Assembly (NCBI GenBank): GCA_030263275.1
Contig: SZOR01000128.1
Span: 1 to 10,582 of the forward strand
Source: DSNY01 sp016861185
GTDB lineage: Bacteria > Pseudomonadota > Gammaproteobacteria > Burkholderiales > Burkholderiaceae_F
Reading direction: 5' to 3'
Length of the DNA stretch: 10,582 bases
The notes below the pieces were generated by a model, which ran no database searches, was not told the DNA's origin, and saw only the letters and a program-made list of their open reading frames with translations. Made by a program: the position numbers and the translations under genes. This document shows positions 1 to 7,429 of the stretch, piece by piece; within the stretch, counting starts at the first letter, position 1, and every line of letters starts with the position of its first letter.

Positions 1-289
1 CGTTGCCGACGTTGCAGTCGGTGTCCCAGCCGCCCATCACTGTCATGCAGATCGTCTTGCCCAGATCGAGCTTTCCGTGCAAGAGGCCCATGATGACCAG
101 GGCGGCGTTGTTGATCGTGTGGACGGGGTGGTAGTGGCCGAAGGTGCTGTGGATCGCGTCGAGCGTGTCGAGCCAGTTGCGGTTAGAACGAGCCCAGTCC
201 ATCGTGGTCCGCACAGCCTGGGCCAGGCGCGATTCCTGGGGGATCTGGGTCAGGCCGATTTCGATCACTTCCTCGATGTCGTCGGAGCA
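1..289 (-). pseudogene. ADP-ribosylglycohydrolase family, C-terminal fragment without its own start
   Basis: Residues 199-294 of the leftmost frame read as the late part of an ADP-ribosylglycohydrolase (DraG/ADP-ribosyl-crystallin J1 family). These are cytosolic, metal-dependent hydrolases that remove ADP-ribose from proteins or small molecules. Supporting stretches are DDIEEVIEIGLTQIPQESR (201-219), GHYHPVHTINNAALVI (249-264), GLLHGKLDLGKTICMTVMG (266-284) and the metal-binding GGWDTDCN (284-291). The N-terminal half, including the first metal site, is absent, and the gene runs off the window edge. GC content is about 63% here against more than 75% in parts of the cytochrome block. Nothing links this enzyme to cytochrome biology. 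It appears as a foreign neighbour fused in frame to CcsA. Confidence 0.82.
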
Positions 290-883
290 CACCGCGCCGG
301 CGATCAGCATCAGCGAATCGAACACGAAAGCGAAGGCGGCGAAGCGGTGCGCGAGCTCGTCGAGCGCTTCGTCGGGAGCGAGTCCCGCGAGCCGCCGCGC
401 GCCCCAGCGCGAGCGCCGCAGCCACACGAGTCCGGAGACGCCGACCGCCGCGAGCAGCAGGCCGAGATAGATCTTGCCGAGCAGCGCGTGCACGTACAGC
501 AGCGCGGTGAAGTAGGTCGGCGGGAAATGCCCCGGCGCGCCGTCGGCGGCGAGCAGCCAGGCCGCCAGCAGCAGGATCACCGGCAGCACGAGCAGCGCGG
601 CGGCCCGCACCTCGCGCACGCGCGCCCACACGAGCGCGAAGACGAGCGCGAGGCTCCACACGTTGCTGCTCAGGATCTCGTACATCGTCGTGAACGGGCC
701 GTGGCCCACGGCTTGCCAGCGCGCGGCGAGCGAGGCCGTGTGCAAAGCGAGCCCGCCGGCGAGCAGCAGCGCGGTCGCGCGCGCGAAGGCCGGCGCGCGC
801 CGATCGAACTCGATCCATGCGGTCGCGCCGGCGAGCGCGTAGCAGCCGAGCGCGGGCAGCAGCAGCGCGGATTCGAGGCTCAT
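1..883 (-). CDS. Chimeric frame: CcsA-like cytochrome c assembly protein joined to ADP-ribosylglycohydrolase
   Basis: This frame is partial at the left edge; 294 residues are visible. Residues 1-198 are the N-terminal part of a CcsA/CcsB-type heme-handling membrane protein. Membrane helices lie near 5-23, 37-53, 67-88, 92-112, 124-152 and 182-198, with GHGPFTTMYEILSSNVWSL (60-78), FPPTY and HALLGKIYLG as family-like stretches. The part ends at HRFAAFAFVFDSLMLIAGAV. In this family that phrase should continue into the Trp-rich WWD heme motif (W-x-x-D-x-W-G-x-x-W-x-W-D-P). Instead the frame continues from residue 199 (CSDDIEEVIEIGLTQIP) as an ADP-ribosylglycohydrolase. The essential CcsA motif and C-terminal helices are therefore missing. 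The start at 883 overlaps the ResB stop as ATGA, the expected resB-ccsA arrangement. The fusion is very unlikely to be functional; a join in assembly or a recombination scar fits better. Confidence 0.85.
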   Translation of the reverse strand, partial: MSLESALLLPALGCYALAGATAWIEFDRRAPAFARATALLLAGGLALHTASLAARWQAVGHGPFTTMYEILSSNVWSLALVFALVWARVREVRAAALLVLPVILLLAAWLLAADGAPGHFPPTYFTALLYVHALLGKIYLGLLLAAVGVSGLVWLRRSRWGARRLAGLAPDEALDELAHRFAAFAFVFDSLMLIAGAVCSDDIEEVIEIGLTQIPQESRLAQAVRTTMDWARSNRNWLDTLDAIHSTFGHYHPVHTINNAALVIMGLLHGKLDLGKTICMTVMGGWDTDCNVGN

Positions 884-1920
884 CGCCACACCGCGAGCGG
901 CCGCGCGGCGCCATCGTCGCGCGGCGCGGCCGGCGCCAGCAGCGCCGCGCGCCAGGGCTGCCGCCTGAATCGCAGCGCGAAGTGCAGCGCGAGCGCGAGC
1001 GTCGAGAGCACGCTCGCTGCGAGCAGCCAGGGCAAGGTCGGGTCGTAGTACACGCGATAGCCCATCCAGGTGCGCAGCCCCTCGTAGATCAGCGCTCCGC
1101 CCGGCAGCGCGATGCGGCCGCCGGGAGTCAGTTCGAAGCGCTCGTCGCCGATGCGCAGCACGACGTCGCGGTTGCGCGGCAGCGCGAATGCGCTCGGCGC
1201 GTCCGGATCGATCACGTCCTCTTCGGTCTTCAGCATGATCCACACCGCCGTTCCGCCGGGCAGCGTCCACGCGCGTGCCTGGCGCAGCCGATGCACCGGA
1301 TAGCTCGGCAGATGCACGGCGCCCTGCACGTCGCCCGCGCGCGTGCGCCAGGTGAACACCGGCGCATAGCCCTTGTTCGGTGTCGTGTAGAAACGGTAGC
1401 CGGCGAGCACGAGCGGCTCGTGATCGCCGATCACTGCACGCTGCACGCGCCCTTGCGCGTCGGTCCAGCGCACGGCGTTGCGCGTGCGGCCGCGCTTGAC
1501 CCCCGGCGCATAGTCGATCTCGAAGCCTTCGTTCGTGAACGCCGCCTGCGCCAGCCGTGAACGGTGCAGCGGCCCGGCGTCGACGTCGAGCAGTTGCCCG
1601 TCGAACGCGAGTCCCTGCGTCAGCTCGATCCGACCCTGCAGCGCGGTCAAGCGACCGAACGCGGCGAGCAGCACGAGCGCCGCGAGCGCGAGATGCGCGA
1701 CGAGCAGCGGCGCCTGCCGGCGAAACACCGGTCTCGTCGCGACGGCGGCCAGCAGATTCACGACGAGCAGCCCGAGCGGCAGCGCGAGCGCGATCGGCGC
1801 GATCGCCTCGTACAGGTAGCCGGCGACCACGCCCGCGGCGAGCAGCACGAGCAGCGCGACCGTCAGCCGCGTCGATGCGCAGCGAACGGCGAGCGGATGC
1901 GTCATGGCGGATTCGTGCAT
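880..1920 (-). CDS. ResB-like cytochrome c biogenesis protein
   Basis: The product is 346 aa from the ATG at 1920, or 341 aa from 1905. ResB/Ccs1 is the System II partner of CcsA; together they export heme and attach it to CXXCH sites in the periplasm. Three N-terminal membrane helices are visible (numbering from 1905: about 14-32, 35-56 and 67-87), then a large periplasmic domain, then a last helix near 298-318 (WLLAASVLSTLALALHFAL). Typical ResB traits include a short Arg-rich loop before helix 3, AGYRFYTTPNKGYAPVFTWR in the periplasmic domain, and GLRTWMGYRVYYDPTLPWL before the last helix. It is shorter than classic ResB (over 400 aa), like the small ResB proteins found beside multiheme cytochromes. 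The stop overlaps the CcsA-like ATG by 4 nt. It probably serves maturation of the 20 hemes encoded upstream. Confidence 0.88.
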   Translation of the reverse strand: MHESAMTHPLAVRCASTRLTVALLVLLAAGVVAGYLYEAIAPIALALPLGLLVVNLLAAVATRPVFRRQAPLLVAHLALAALVLLAAFGRLTALQGRIELTQGLAFDGQLLDVDAGPLHRSRLAQAAFTNEGFEIDYAPGVKRGRTRNAVRWTDAQGRVQRAVIGDHEPLVLAGYRFYTTPNKGYAPVFTWRTRAGDVQGAVHLPSYPVHRLRQARAWTLPGGTAVWIMLKTEEDVIDPDAPSAFALPRNRDVVLRIGDERFELTPGGRIALPGGALIYEGLRTWMGYRVYYDPTLPWLLAASVLSTLALALHFALRFRRQPWRAALLAPAAPRDDGAARPLAVWR

Positions 1921-4481
1921 ACGGCCCTCATCCAGTCGCGCCCGGTCGCGGTCGAATTGGCGTTCGTGCCGAACGTCTGCGCCGAGTTGGCCGAGCCGCA
2001 GTTGGCCTCGACCCAGTTTCCGCTCGTCGCGAAGGTGCGCACCTTCAGCTTGGCGTTCAGGTAGTACGGCTCCTGGTTGTACGCGTGCGCGCTGGCGTTC
2101 ATCCGCCACTCTTCGTTGCCCGCGCGGCCGGCCTCGGGGCCGACGTCGTTCAGGTTCACCAGCAGCGCCTTGTTCTTCCAGCCGTGCGGAACCGCGACAT
2201 GGCACCAGACGCAGCGGATGCGCCCGATCTTGTCGGTGTGCAGCGCGTGCAGGTTCCCGCCGCCGCCCGAGAAGCCGGTCGTACCGGTGCCGTTGCGGTT
2301 GGCGTAGGTGTTCGGGTTGTGGCACTTGAAGCACGCGCCGTTGGGGTTCGGTCCGTTGTCGCCGCGATTGTCGGCGCCGGTGTTGGTGCCCCATTGCCCC
2401 TTGAGCAGGAAGCTGTTGGTCGAGCCGTGCGGTCCCCACGGATTGCCGTCTTCGCCGCCGACCGGAACGACCGTCCCTTCCGGCGTATTCGAACCATGGC
2501 AGTCGCTGCAGTACATCGTCTGCGTGCCGATCGCGTTGCCCCAGGGCAGGCGGAACGTGTTCGCGCTGACGAAGCTGCGGCCGGTCGAATCGATCACCGG
2601 ATGCCATGAACGGTGGTTGTTGGTCCCGAAGTTCGAGCCCGCGCCGGAATTCGGTTTGGTGCCCTGGCCCCGGTGCGTCGCAGGCGCCTGCAGCTCCTTG
2701 GCCTGGTTCGTGTAGATGGTCAGGTTGTTGGCGCCGCTCGGCGTGCCGCCCAGCCGCCCGAGCGCGGGCCGGTTGCCGGCCGGATAGACGTTGTTGTCGG
2801 CGTAGCCGTAATCGGAGTGGCACTTCAGGCAGATCTGGTACTCGCGCGTGACGTAGGGCGCGGCGACCGAGCTGTCGACGCTCGCGCCGGGATCGCCGCG
2901 CTTGACCGCATAGCTCGTCGGCAGCGCATGGAACGAGGTCGAGCCATAGATCGGCTCCACGCCCCACGCGCCGCGCAGCACGCCCGACGCGATGTTCGTG
3001 TGCGTGTACCCGGTCGTTTCGTCGTGCCGGTGCGTGCCCGCCGGGTCGGGCGGGCCGGCGATCCCGCCCGCGCCGCCCGCGAACGAGCGGAACTTCACGA
3101 CGCGATGCGGGTTGTGGCAGTCGGTGCATTCGGCATGGCGCTGCGCGAGCTTCGGCCGGGATTCCATGAAGTCGGCGCCGCAGCGGTTCGTCGGCCCGGT
3201 GCAGTCGACGAAGCCGTCGTTGAAACCGGTCGCGATGTCGTGGACTTCCTCCGTGCTGCCGCCCTGCTCGGGCGTGGTGATCGGCATGCGGATCGGCAGC
3301 GCGAAATCGCTTTCGACGTTCGGCACGGTCGCGACCGAGTTCAGCACCGATTTCGCCGCGGTCGTATGGCACTGGTAGCAGGTCTGTTCGAGCGCAGGAT
3401 TGCCGCCCTGCTTCGCGGCGAACGGATTGCCCGGCGGCAACGGCGCGTCGGTGCCCTCGCGCGTGAGCCGGCGCGCGCCCTGCACCGTGTGCGTGTCGTG
3501 GCAGTTCAGGCACGCGGCCCGCCACACCGGCAGATCGGCGGGAAACTCGCGCAGCGCCGCGGCTTCGGCGCGATAGGTTTCGTTCGCCACCGTAGGATTG
3601 GCGTGCGCGGAGAAGGCCCAGACGCCGAACGCGCCGTTCTTGTCGTGGCACGACAGGCAGATGATGTCGCCGACGGTGCTGAGTCCCGCTGCCGGCGGCG
3701 TTTCCTGGAAGCGGTTCATCCGCAGAAATTTCTGGTTGCCCGCGGCGGGATTGGTCTCGCGAACGTGCGGGTCGTGGCAGGTCGCGCATTGCACCTGGCC
3801 GAGGCCGCCGCTGCCGGTCGGCTCCAGCGGCATCAGCGGCTTGAAACCCGGCGCGCGCACGCCGATCACGCTGCCCGAGCCGCCCGGCCAGCGCTGGTTC
3901 GCGTCGACCTGGCGCAGTTCGCCGTCGCGCAGCGCGAGATCGGCGTTGTAGGTGATCGAGATCGGATGGTCGTTGCGCAGGTCGGTGCCGATGAAGCGCG
4001 TGAAGCCCGACGCAGCGCCTTCGCCCGGCGGCATCACGCCGCCGGCGCCGGTGCCGGTCATCGGGATGGTCGCGTTCTCCGCGCCGTTGAGCACGTTGAC
4101 GTTGCCGATCGCGAGCGTGCCGTCGTGGCACGACAGGCAAAGCTTGGAGCTGCCGCCCGGCGTGGCTGCGAGCCCCTCGACGATGTACTGCGCATCGAGT
4201 GAAGAGGACGTGTACGGGGTATACGTCGAGCCCGCGGGGATGCGCCGGTTCCACAGCGGTGCGCGCACGCCGGCGCCGCTCGCGTCCTGCGCCGTGGCGC
4301 CGTGCGGCGTGTGGCAGAACACGCAGACTTCGGTCGTGCCGCCGGGTGCGGCGCGCACGGGGCCCGGTCCGCTCGTCGACAGGTTGTGCCTCGTGTTTCT
4401 CACGTCCGACACGCGTTCGGCGAGCGCCGCGCCGGCCGCGCCGAGCGCGATCGCCAGCAGCAGTCCGCTAGCGCGCTGCAT
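1902..4481 (-). CDS. Undecaheme cytochrome c (doubled-CXXCH type)
   Basis: The product is 859 aa with a Sec signal peptide (residues 1-21, cleavage after ALA) and no lipobox. Eleven CXXCH sites are visible at about 53-57 (CVFCH), 115-119 (CLSCH), 232-236 (CATCH), 275-279 (CLSCH), 324-328 (CLNCH), 368-372 (CYQCH), 452-456 (CTDCH), 551-555 (CLKCH), 658-662 (CSDCH), 717-721 (CFKCH) and 757-761 (CVWCH). The CLSCHDGTLAIG stretch followed by NDHPISITYNADLALRDG (171-187) is typical of doubled-CXXCH domain proteins. The last site is followed by VAVPHGWKNKALL, a C-terminal signature I associate with large multiheme cytochromes. A non-heme DCTGPTNRC pair (427-434) and C-terminal cysteines could form disulfides. 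Hemes are widely spaced by Gly/Asn-rich linkers, as in extended electron conduits. It is the probable terminal or surface electron carrier of the operon. The start at 4481 has a G-rich upstream stretch and a signal peptide. Confidence 0.95.
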   Translation of the reverse strand: MQRASGLLLAIALGAAGAALAERVSDVRNTRHNLSTSGPGPVRAAPGGTTEVCVFCHTPHGATAQDASGAGVRAPLWNRRIPAGSTYTPYTSSSLDAQYIVEGLAATPGGSSKLCLSCHDGTLAIGNVNVLNGAENATIPMTGTGAGGVMPPGEGAASGFTRFIGTDLRNDHPISITYNADLALRDGELRQVDANQRWPGGSGSVIGVRAPGFKPLMPLEPTGSGGLGQVQCATCHDPHVRETNPAAGNQKFLRMNRFQETPPAAGLSTVGDIICLSCHDKNGAFGVWAFSAHANPTVANETYRAEAAALREFPADLPVWRAACLNCHDTHTVQGARRLTREGTDAPLPPGNPFAAKQGGNPALEQTCYQCHTTAAKSVLNSVATVPNVESDFALPIRMPITTPEQGGSTEEVHDIATGFNDGFVDCTGPTNRCGADFMESRPKLAQRHAECTDCHNPHRVVKFRSFAGGAGGIAGPPDPAGTHRHDETTGYTHTNIASGVLRGAWGVEPIYGSTSFHALPTSYAVKRGDPGASVDSSVAAPYVTREYQICLKCHSDYGYADNNVYPAGNRPALGRLGGTPSGANNLTIYTNQAKELQAPATHRGQGTKPNSGAGSNFGTNNHRSWHPVIDSTGRSFVSANTFRLPWGNAIGTQTMYCSDCHGSNTPEGTVVPVGGEDGNPWGPHGSTNSFLLKGQWGTNTGADNRGDNGPNPNGACFKCHNPNTYANRNGTGTTGFSGGGGNLHALHTDKIGRIRCVWCHVAVPHGWKNKALLVNLNDVGPEAGRAGNEEWRMNASAHAYNQEPYYLNAKLKVRTFATSGNWVEANCGSANSAQTFGTNANSTATGRDWMRAVCTNPP
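1925..1929 (-). promoter_or_regulatory. Shine-Dalgarno favouring the upstream ResB start
   Basis: On the minus strand GAGGG lies 4 nt before an ATG at 1920. The alternative ATG at 1905, which overlaps the cytochrome stop as ATGA, has no purine-rich site before it. The difference is only five residues (MHESA) ahead of the same membrane segment. Confidence 0.5.
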
Positions 4482-5553
4482 CGCCGCCCCCGAGGAACTG
4501 GAAGATCACGACGCGGCCGTTGAACATGTCGGCGACGAACACGCGGTTGCGCGCATCGACCCAGACGCCCGCAGGCAGATAGAAACGTCCGGTCGCGGTC
4601 CCCGTGCCGCCGATCGGCATCAGGAACTCGCCGTCGGGCGAATACACGAGCAGCGTGTCGAAATACGACTCGACCACGTAGACGTTGCCTTCGCCGTCGG
4701 CGGCTACGCCTTTCGGCCGCACGAGATTGCCGACGTACAGCCCGCGCGCGCCGAGGCGGCGCCATTGCGGTTCGCCGTCGGTGCGCAGGATCTGCACGCG
4801 GCTGTTCATCGCGTCGGTGACGTACAGCAGCCCGCCGGCGAAGTTCAGGTGGGTCGGATAGTTGAATTCGCCTTCGCCGTCGCCGCGCGCGCCGATCGTC
4901 TCGAGCAGACGGCCGTCGTCGCCGAACACCTTGATGTCGTGTGCATAGGCGTCGGCGACATAGATGCGACCGCGCGCGGCGTCGCGCGCCACACCGGTCG
5001 GGCGCTTGAGCACGCCCTTGCCGATCGGCGCGAGCGGTCGTCCTTCGCGATCGAGCCGCGCGACGAAACCCAGCTCGGCATCGGCCACCAGCGCGCCGCC
5101 GTTGGCGCCGGGCGCGATCCCGCTCGGCGCGACGAAGTTGAGCGCACCGTCGGCGCGCTCCCACAGCAGCAGCCGGCCGGCCGCCTCGTCGAAGACGAAG
5201 ACCGCCTGCCGGCTCACGTCGGTGACGTAAATGCGGCCCGCGTCGTCGCCGCTCACCGCAGCGGGCCGCTGCAGCACCAGCGGCCTTTCGCTGCTGCCGT
5301 CGAGCCCGACCAGCCAGCGCAGAAACGCCGCGCCGCGCCGCGCGCCTTCCGGCCGCCGGAAGTTCTGCTCGCCCGTCAGCGTGCCCGCGTACAGGTAGCG
5401 CGGGATCTCGCCCGCCTGCGGCCACAGCAGCCGCCTGCCCTCGGGCGCATCGTCCATGCCGAAGTGCAGCACGCCGCGCACCGGCTCGGTCGCGCAACTC
5501 GGCAGCAGCAGCACCGCCGCGGCAAGGAGCAGGCGCTGCGCGATCGCCTTCAT
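4468..5553 (-). CDS. NHL-repeat six-bladed beta-propeller lipoprotein (2)
   Basis: The product is 361 aa. A lipoprotein signal ends at LLPSC (Cys20). Six NHL repeats are clear: about 95-121 (RIYVTDVSRQAVFVFD), 140-167, 184-210 (RIYVADAYAHDIKVF), 232-256 (LLYVTDAMNSRVQIL), 278-304 (NVYVVESYFDTLLVY) and 326-352 (RVFVADMFNGRVVIF). They are separated by the usual G-x-x-G-x-x-x-G-x-F-x-x-P loops (GDGEGEFNYP, GTATGRFYLP), which is a textbook NHL propeller and more canonical than its neighbour. It starts at the ATG overlapping the previous stop by 4 nt and ends 14 nt inside the undecaheme gene. The two propeller genes are probably ancient paralogues. The role is likely protein-protein or surface binding within the cytochrome complex; an enzymatic role cannot be excluded. 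Confidence 0.92.
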   Translation of the reverse strand: MKAIAQRLLLAAAVLLLPSCATEPVRGVLHFGMDDAPEGRRLLWPQAGEIPRYLYAGTLTGEQNFRRPEGARRGAAFLRWLVGLDGSSERPLVLQRPAAVSGDDAGRIYVTDVSRQAVFVFDEAAGRLLLWERADGALNFVAPSGIAPGANGGALVADAELGFVARLDREGRPLAPIGKGVLKRPTGVARDAARGRIYVADAYAHDIKVFGDDGRLLETIGARGDGEGEFNYPTHLNFAGGLLYVTDAMNSRVQILRTDGEPQWRRLGARGLYVGNLVRPKGVAADGEGNVYVVESYFDTLLVYSPDGEFLMPIGGTGTATGRFYLPAGVWVDARNRVFVADMFNGRVVIFQFLGGGDAAR

Positions 5554-6515
5554 TGGATGCCGTCTGCAACGCGGAACAACGCGACCGCGCCGGCCGCCGG
5601 ATCGGTGATCGCCAGCACGTCGCCGTCGCTCGCCAGTGCGCCGATCGATTGCAGGCGCAGCGCGCGCGCGTCGAGCGTCCGCACCAACGCGCCGCCGGCG
5701 AACAGCTTGAGCGTGCCGGCTCGCGTTTCGCCGACGTAGACGCGCTCGCCGCGATCGACCGCGAGCGCCGACGGCGCGGTCAACTGGCCCTGCCCGAAGC
5801 GCGCGAGCAGCGCCCCGTCCGGCGCCAGCAGCAGCACGGCGCCCGCGTGCTCGTCGAGCAGATAGACGCCGCGCCGGCCGAACGCGAGCGCGCGCACGCC
5901 CGCCACGCGCGCCTCGTCGGCACGCGGCACGAGCGGCAGGGCGATCGCGCCTGCGGTACGAAAGACGACCACCTGCGCGAGCGTGCGATCGGCGACGTAC
6001 AGCGTGACCCCGTCCGGCGCGAGCGCGAGATCGGTCGGATCGGCGGCGATCGACTCGGAACGGAAGGTCTGCAGCAGCCGGCCGTCGCGCGCGAAGCGCA
6101 GCACGCGGCGCGCGCCCGCGTCGAGCACGTAGGCCGAGAGGTCGGCGCCGAGCGCCACGCGCGTATCGACCGAGGCCGGCGCGCCCGCGATCGGCACCAG
6201 CGTGCCGAGCGCAAGGTCGTGGCGATAGACGCGCCCGGCGCCGCTGTCGACGATCAGCAGTTCGTTGTCGCGCAGCGCGACGGCGGCCGGGAACACCAGG
6301 CGCACGTACGCGCCGCTGCCGGGCCGCGCCGGCACGCCCGCGAGCGGCTGCGGCGCGGCGAGGAATCCGCCGTCGACGACCCGCCAGGGCGTCGGTTCGC
6401 CGGCCGCCGAAGACGCCTGCGGCCGCGCCTGCTCGATCGCCGCCGCGCAGCCTGCGAGCGCGACGACAAGCGCCGCCGCCCCGGTCGCGCGCAGCGCTCG
6501 CCGGCGCGTCACCAT
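5550..6515 (-). CDS. NHL-type beta-propeller lipoprotein (1)
   Basis: The product is 321 aa. The N-terminus MVTRRRALRATG followed by a hydrophobic run and the lipobox LAGC (Cys23) marks a lipoprotein. The TRRRAL stretch resembles a twin-arginine signal, so Tat export is possible but not certain. From about residue 75 six propeller blades are visible, each with an xxLYVAD-like or VYxLD-like strand: about 75-100 (NELLIVDSGAGRVY), 118-142, 160-185 (TLYVADRTLAQVVVF), 205-228 (GVYLLDEHAGAVLLL), 245-271 (RVYVGETRAGTLKLF) and 289-316. NHL propellers are non-catalytic interaction modules or, in some enzymes, lyase scaffolds; no metal-binding catalytic set is evident. It overlaps the upstream cytochrome by 7 nt and the next propeller gene by 4 nt. 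A membrane-anchored scaffold for the multiheme cytochromes is plausible. Confidence 0.88.
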   Translation of the reverse strand: MVTRRRALRATGAAALVVALAGCAAAIEQARPQASSAAGEPTPWRVVDGGFLAAPQPLAGVPARPGSGAYVRLVFPAAVALRDNELLIVDSGAGRVYRHDLALGTLVPIAGAPASVDTRVALGADLSAYVLDAGARRVLRFARDGRLLQTFRSESIAADPTDLALAPDGVTLYVADRTLAQVVVFRTAGAIALPLVPRADEARVAGVRALAFGRRGVYLLDEHAGAVLLLAPDGALLARFGQGQLTAPSALAVDRGERVYVGETRAGTLKLFAGGALVRTLDARALRLQSIGALASDGDVLAITDPAAGAVALFRVADGIQ

Positions 6516-6886
6516 CGTCCCGGCCCCGAGGTCTGCGCGCCGCCGACGATGCGGCTCGCCTGCCCCGGCCTGCCCGCGTGGCACAGGTCGCAGCGATCCG
6601 CGCCCCACGCCGTCTTGCCGTCGTGGCACATGCCGCAGAACTTGCCTTCGGCGATGTCGTCCATGCGCACGTCGTTGGCGCCCGCGCGCATCTCGAAGCC
6701 CAGCTCGAAGTGGCAGACCTTGCAACGGAAGCGGATGCGATGGAACCAGTGCGGGAAGATCACCGGCCTTACGCCCTCGCCTTCCGAGCGGCGATTCAGC
6801 ACGACGTCGCCGTACTCGGCGCGCGGCGCCGCGGGCAGCGCGAGCAGCGCGCACGCCAGCAGCGCGCATGTCGAGACCGCCCTCAT
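6509..6886 (-). CDS. Small periplasmic triheme c7-type cytochrome
   Basis: The product is 125 aa with a signal peptide (residues 1-23, core ALLACALLALPAA, cleavage after PRA) followed by a triheme domain: CKVCH (55-59), CGMCH (84-88) and CDLCH (99-103). Likely distal ligands lie in FPHWFH (44-49). The layout, including FELGF and MRAGAND-x-x-RM between hemes 1 and 2, is the same c7-type fold as the neighbours. It lacks the ~75-residue N-terminal module with DGIHDP and so forms a second subtype. It starts at the ATG overlapping the upstream TGA by 4 nt. The downstream NHL lipoprotein starts inside its last codons. It is probably a periplasmic electron carrier; the pairing of one minimal and two extended triheme cytochromes suggests different docking partners, which is inference. 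Confidence 0.92.
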   Translation of the reverse strand: MRAVSTCALLACALLALPAAPRAEYGDVVLNRRSEGEGVRPVIFPHWFHRIRFRCKVCHFELGFEMRAGANDVRMDDIAEGKFCGMCHDGKTAWGADRCDLCHAGRPGQASRIVGGAQTSGPGRW

Positions 6887-7416
6887 TTCCTCATCCTGCG
6901 CATCAGAACCTCGTTCGGCAGGCTGTGGCAGCGGTTGCATTCGGTCAGCGGAAAAGCGACCGCGCCGTGGCAGACGCCGCACTGCTCGCCGTCGAGGATC
7001 TTCTGCATGCTGAAGCGGTTCGCGCCGGCCTTTGACACGAACAGCTTCTCGTGGCAGTTCGAGCAATCGAGCCACAGCGTGTGCGGGCGATGCGGGAAGA
7101 CCACGGCGGGCAGCGAGCCGAACTTCGACACGATGATCTCGTCGTCGCGCACCCGCACGTTCGTCTCCGGCAGGATGTTCGTGCGCGGCGCGATCGCGCC
7201 GCTGTCGAGCGCCTTGACCCAGTTCACGAGGTTGCCCGCCGTGTCGCGCGGCAGCTTCGACAGCGCTTCGGCCGGCTCCTGCTTCAGCCGCAACGCGGGG
7301 CTGGCCGGATCGTGGATGCCGTCCTTGGCGAGCGGCAGCCACTTGCGATCGTCGGCCGCCGCCGGCGCGAACAGCGTCGCCGCGATCGCCAGCGTCGTCA
7401 GCGCAACGATCCGCAT
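6883..7416 (-). CDS. Periplasmic triheme c7-type cytochrome
   Basis: The product is 177 aa with a Sec signal peptide (residues 1-21, cleavage after APAAA) and a C-terminal triheme domain. Heme sites are CSNCH (118-122), CGVCH (146-150) and CNRCH (160-164), and FPHRPH (108-113) offers distal His ligands. The pattern FPHxxH-x4-LDCxNCH-...-GAN-x-x-SM-...-CGVCH-...-FPL-x-x-C-x-RCH is that of the c7/c3-type triheme domain seen in multiheme electron-transfer proteins. The region between signal peptide and hemes (about 30-105, DGIHDP ... VNWVKAL ... PRTNILPETNV) is conserved with the chimeric cytochrome at 9155-9745, so it belongs to the same unit. The TGA overlaps the next ATG by 4 nt. It probably shuttles electrons in the periplasm or on the envelope; redox partners are unknown. 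Alternative: part of a larger cytochrome assembly rather than a free carrier. Confidence 0.92.
   Translation of the reverse strand: MRIVALTTLAIAATLFAPAAADDRKWLPLAKDGIHDPASPALRLKQEPAEALSKLPRDTAGNLVNWVKALDSGAIAPRTNILPETNVRVRDDEIIVSKFGSLPAVVFPHRPHTLWLDCSNCHEKLFVSKAGANRFSMQKILDGEQCGVCHGAVAFPLTECNRCHSLPNEVLMRRMRK
6894..6897 (-). promoter_or_regulatory. Shine-Dalgarno for the small triheme cytochrome
   Basis: The minus strand reads AGGATGAGGAAATG, with AGGA 7 nt before the ATG at 6886 and inside the end of the preceding gene. It supports the short 125-aa reading with a signal peptide over any longer frame. Confidence 0.6.
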
Positions 7417-7429
7417 GCCGCATCCGCCG

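Noticed and set aside
1..883. A membrane-anchored ADP-ribosylglycohydrolase as a new defence or toxin system
   Set aside because: The CcsA part sits at its expected operon position after resB and is cut just before its essential motif. The hydrolase lacks its N-terminal half. This looks like a broken join, not a designed fusion.
183..914. Minus-strand 243-codon frame overlapping the CcsA region
   Set aside because: Arg/Ala-rich shadow. The frame from 883 gives membrane helices and CcsA-like and ADP-ribosylglycohydrolase motifs instead.
2613..4202. A 529-codon plus-strand frame and other plus-strand frames at 77-1048, 1557-2609, 3952-5739 and 5553-7013
   Set aside because: All lie antisense to well-supported minus-strand genes, lack recognisable motifs and are composition artefacts of stop-poor GC-rich sequence.
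1921..4254. Minus-strand frame that runs open through the undecaheme gene into ResB, suggesting a giant 1124-aa protein
   Set aside because: Upstream of the ResB start this frame is an Arg-rich shadow of the undecaheme cytochrome read in another frame. Only the part from 1920 or 1905 downward is real (ResB).
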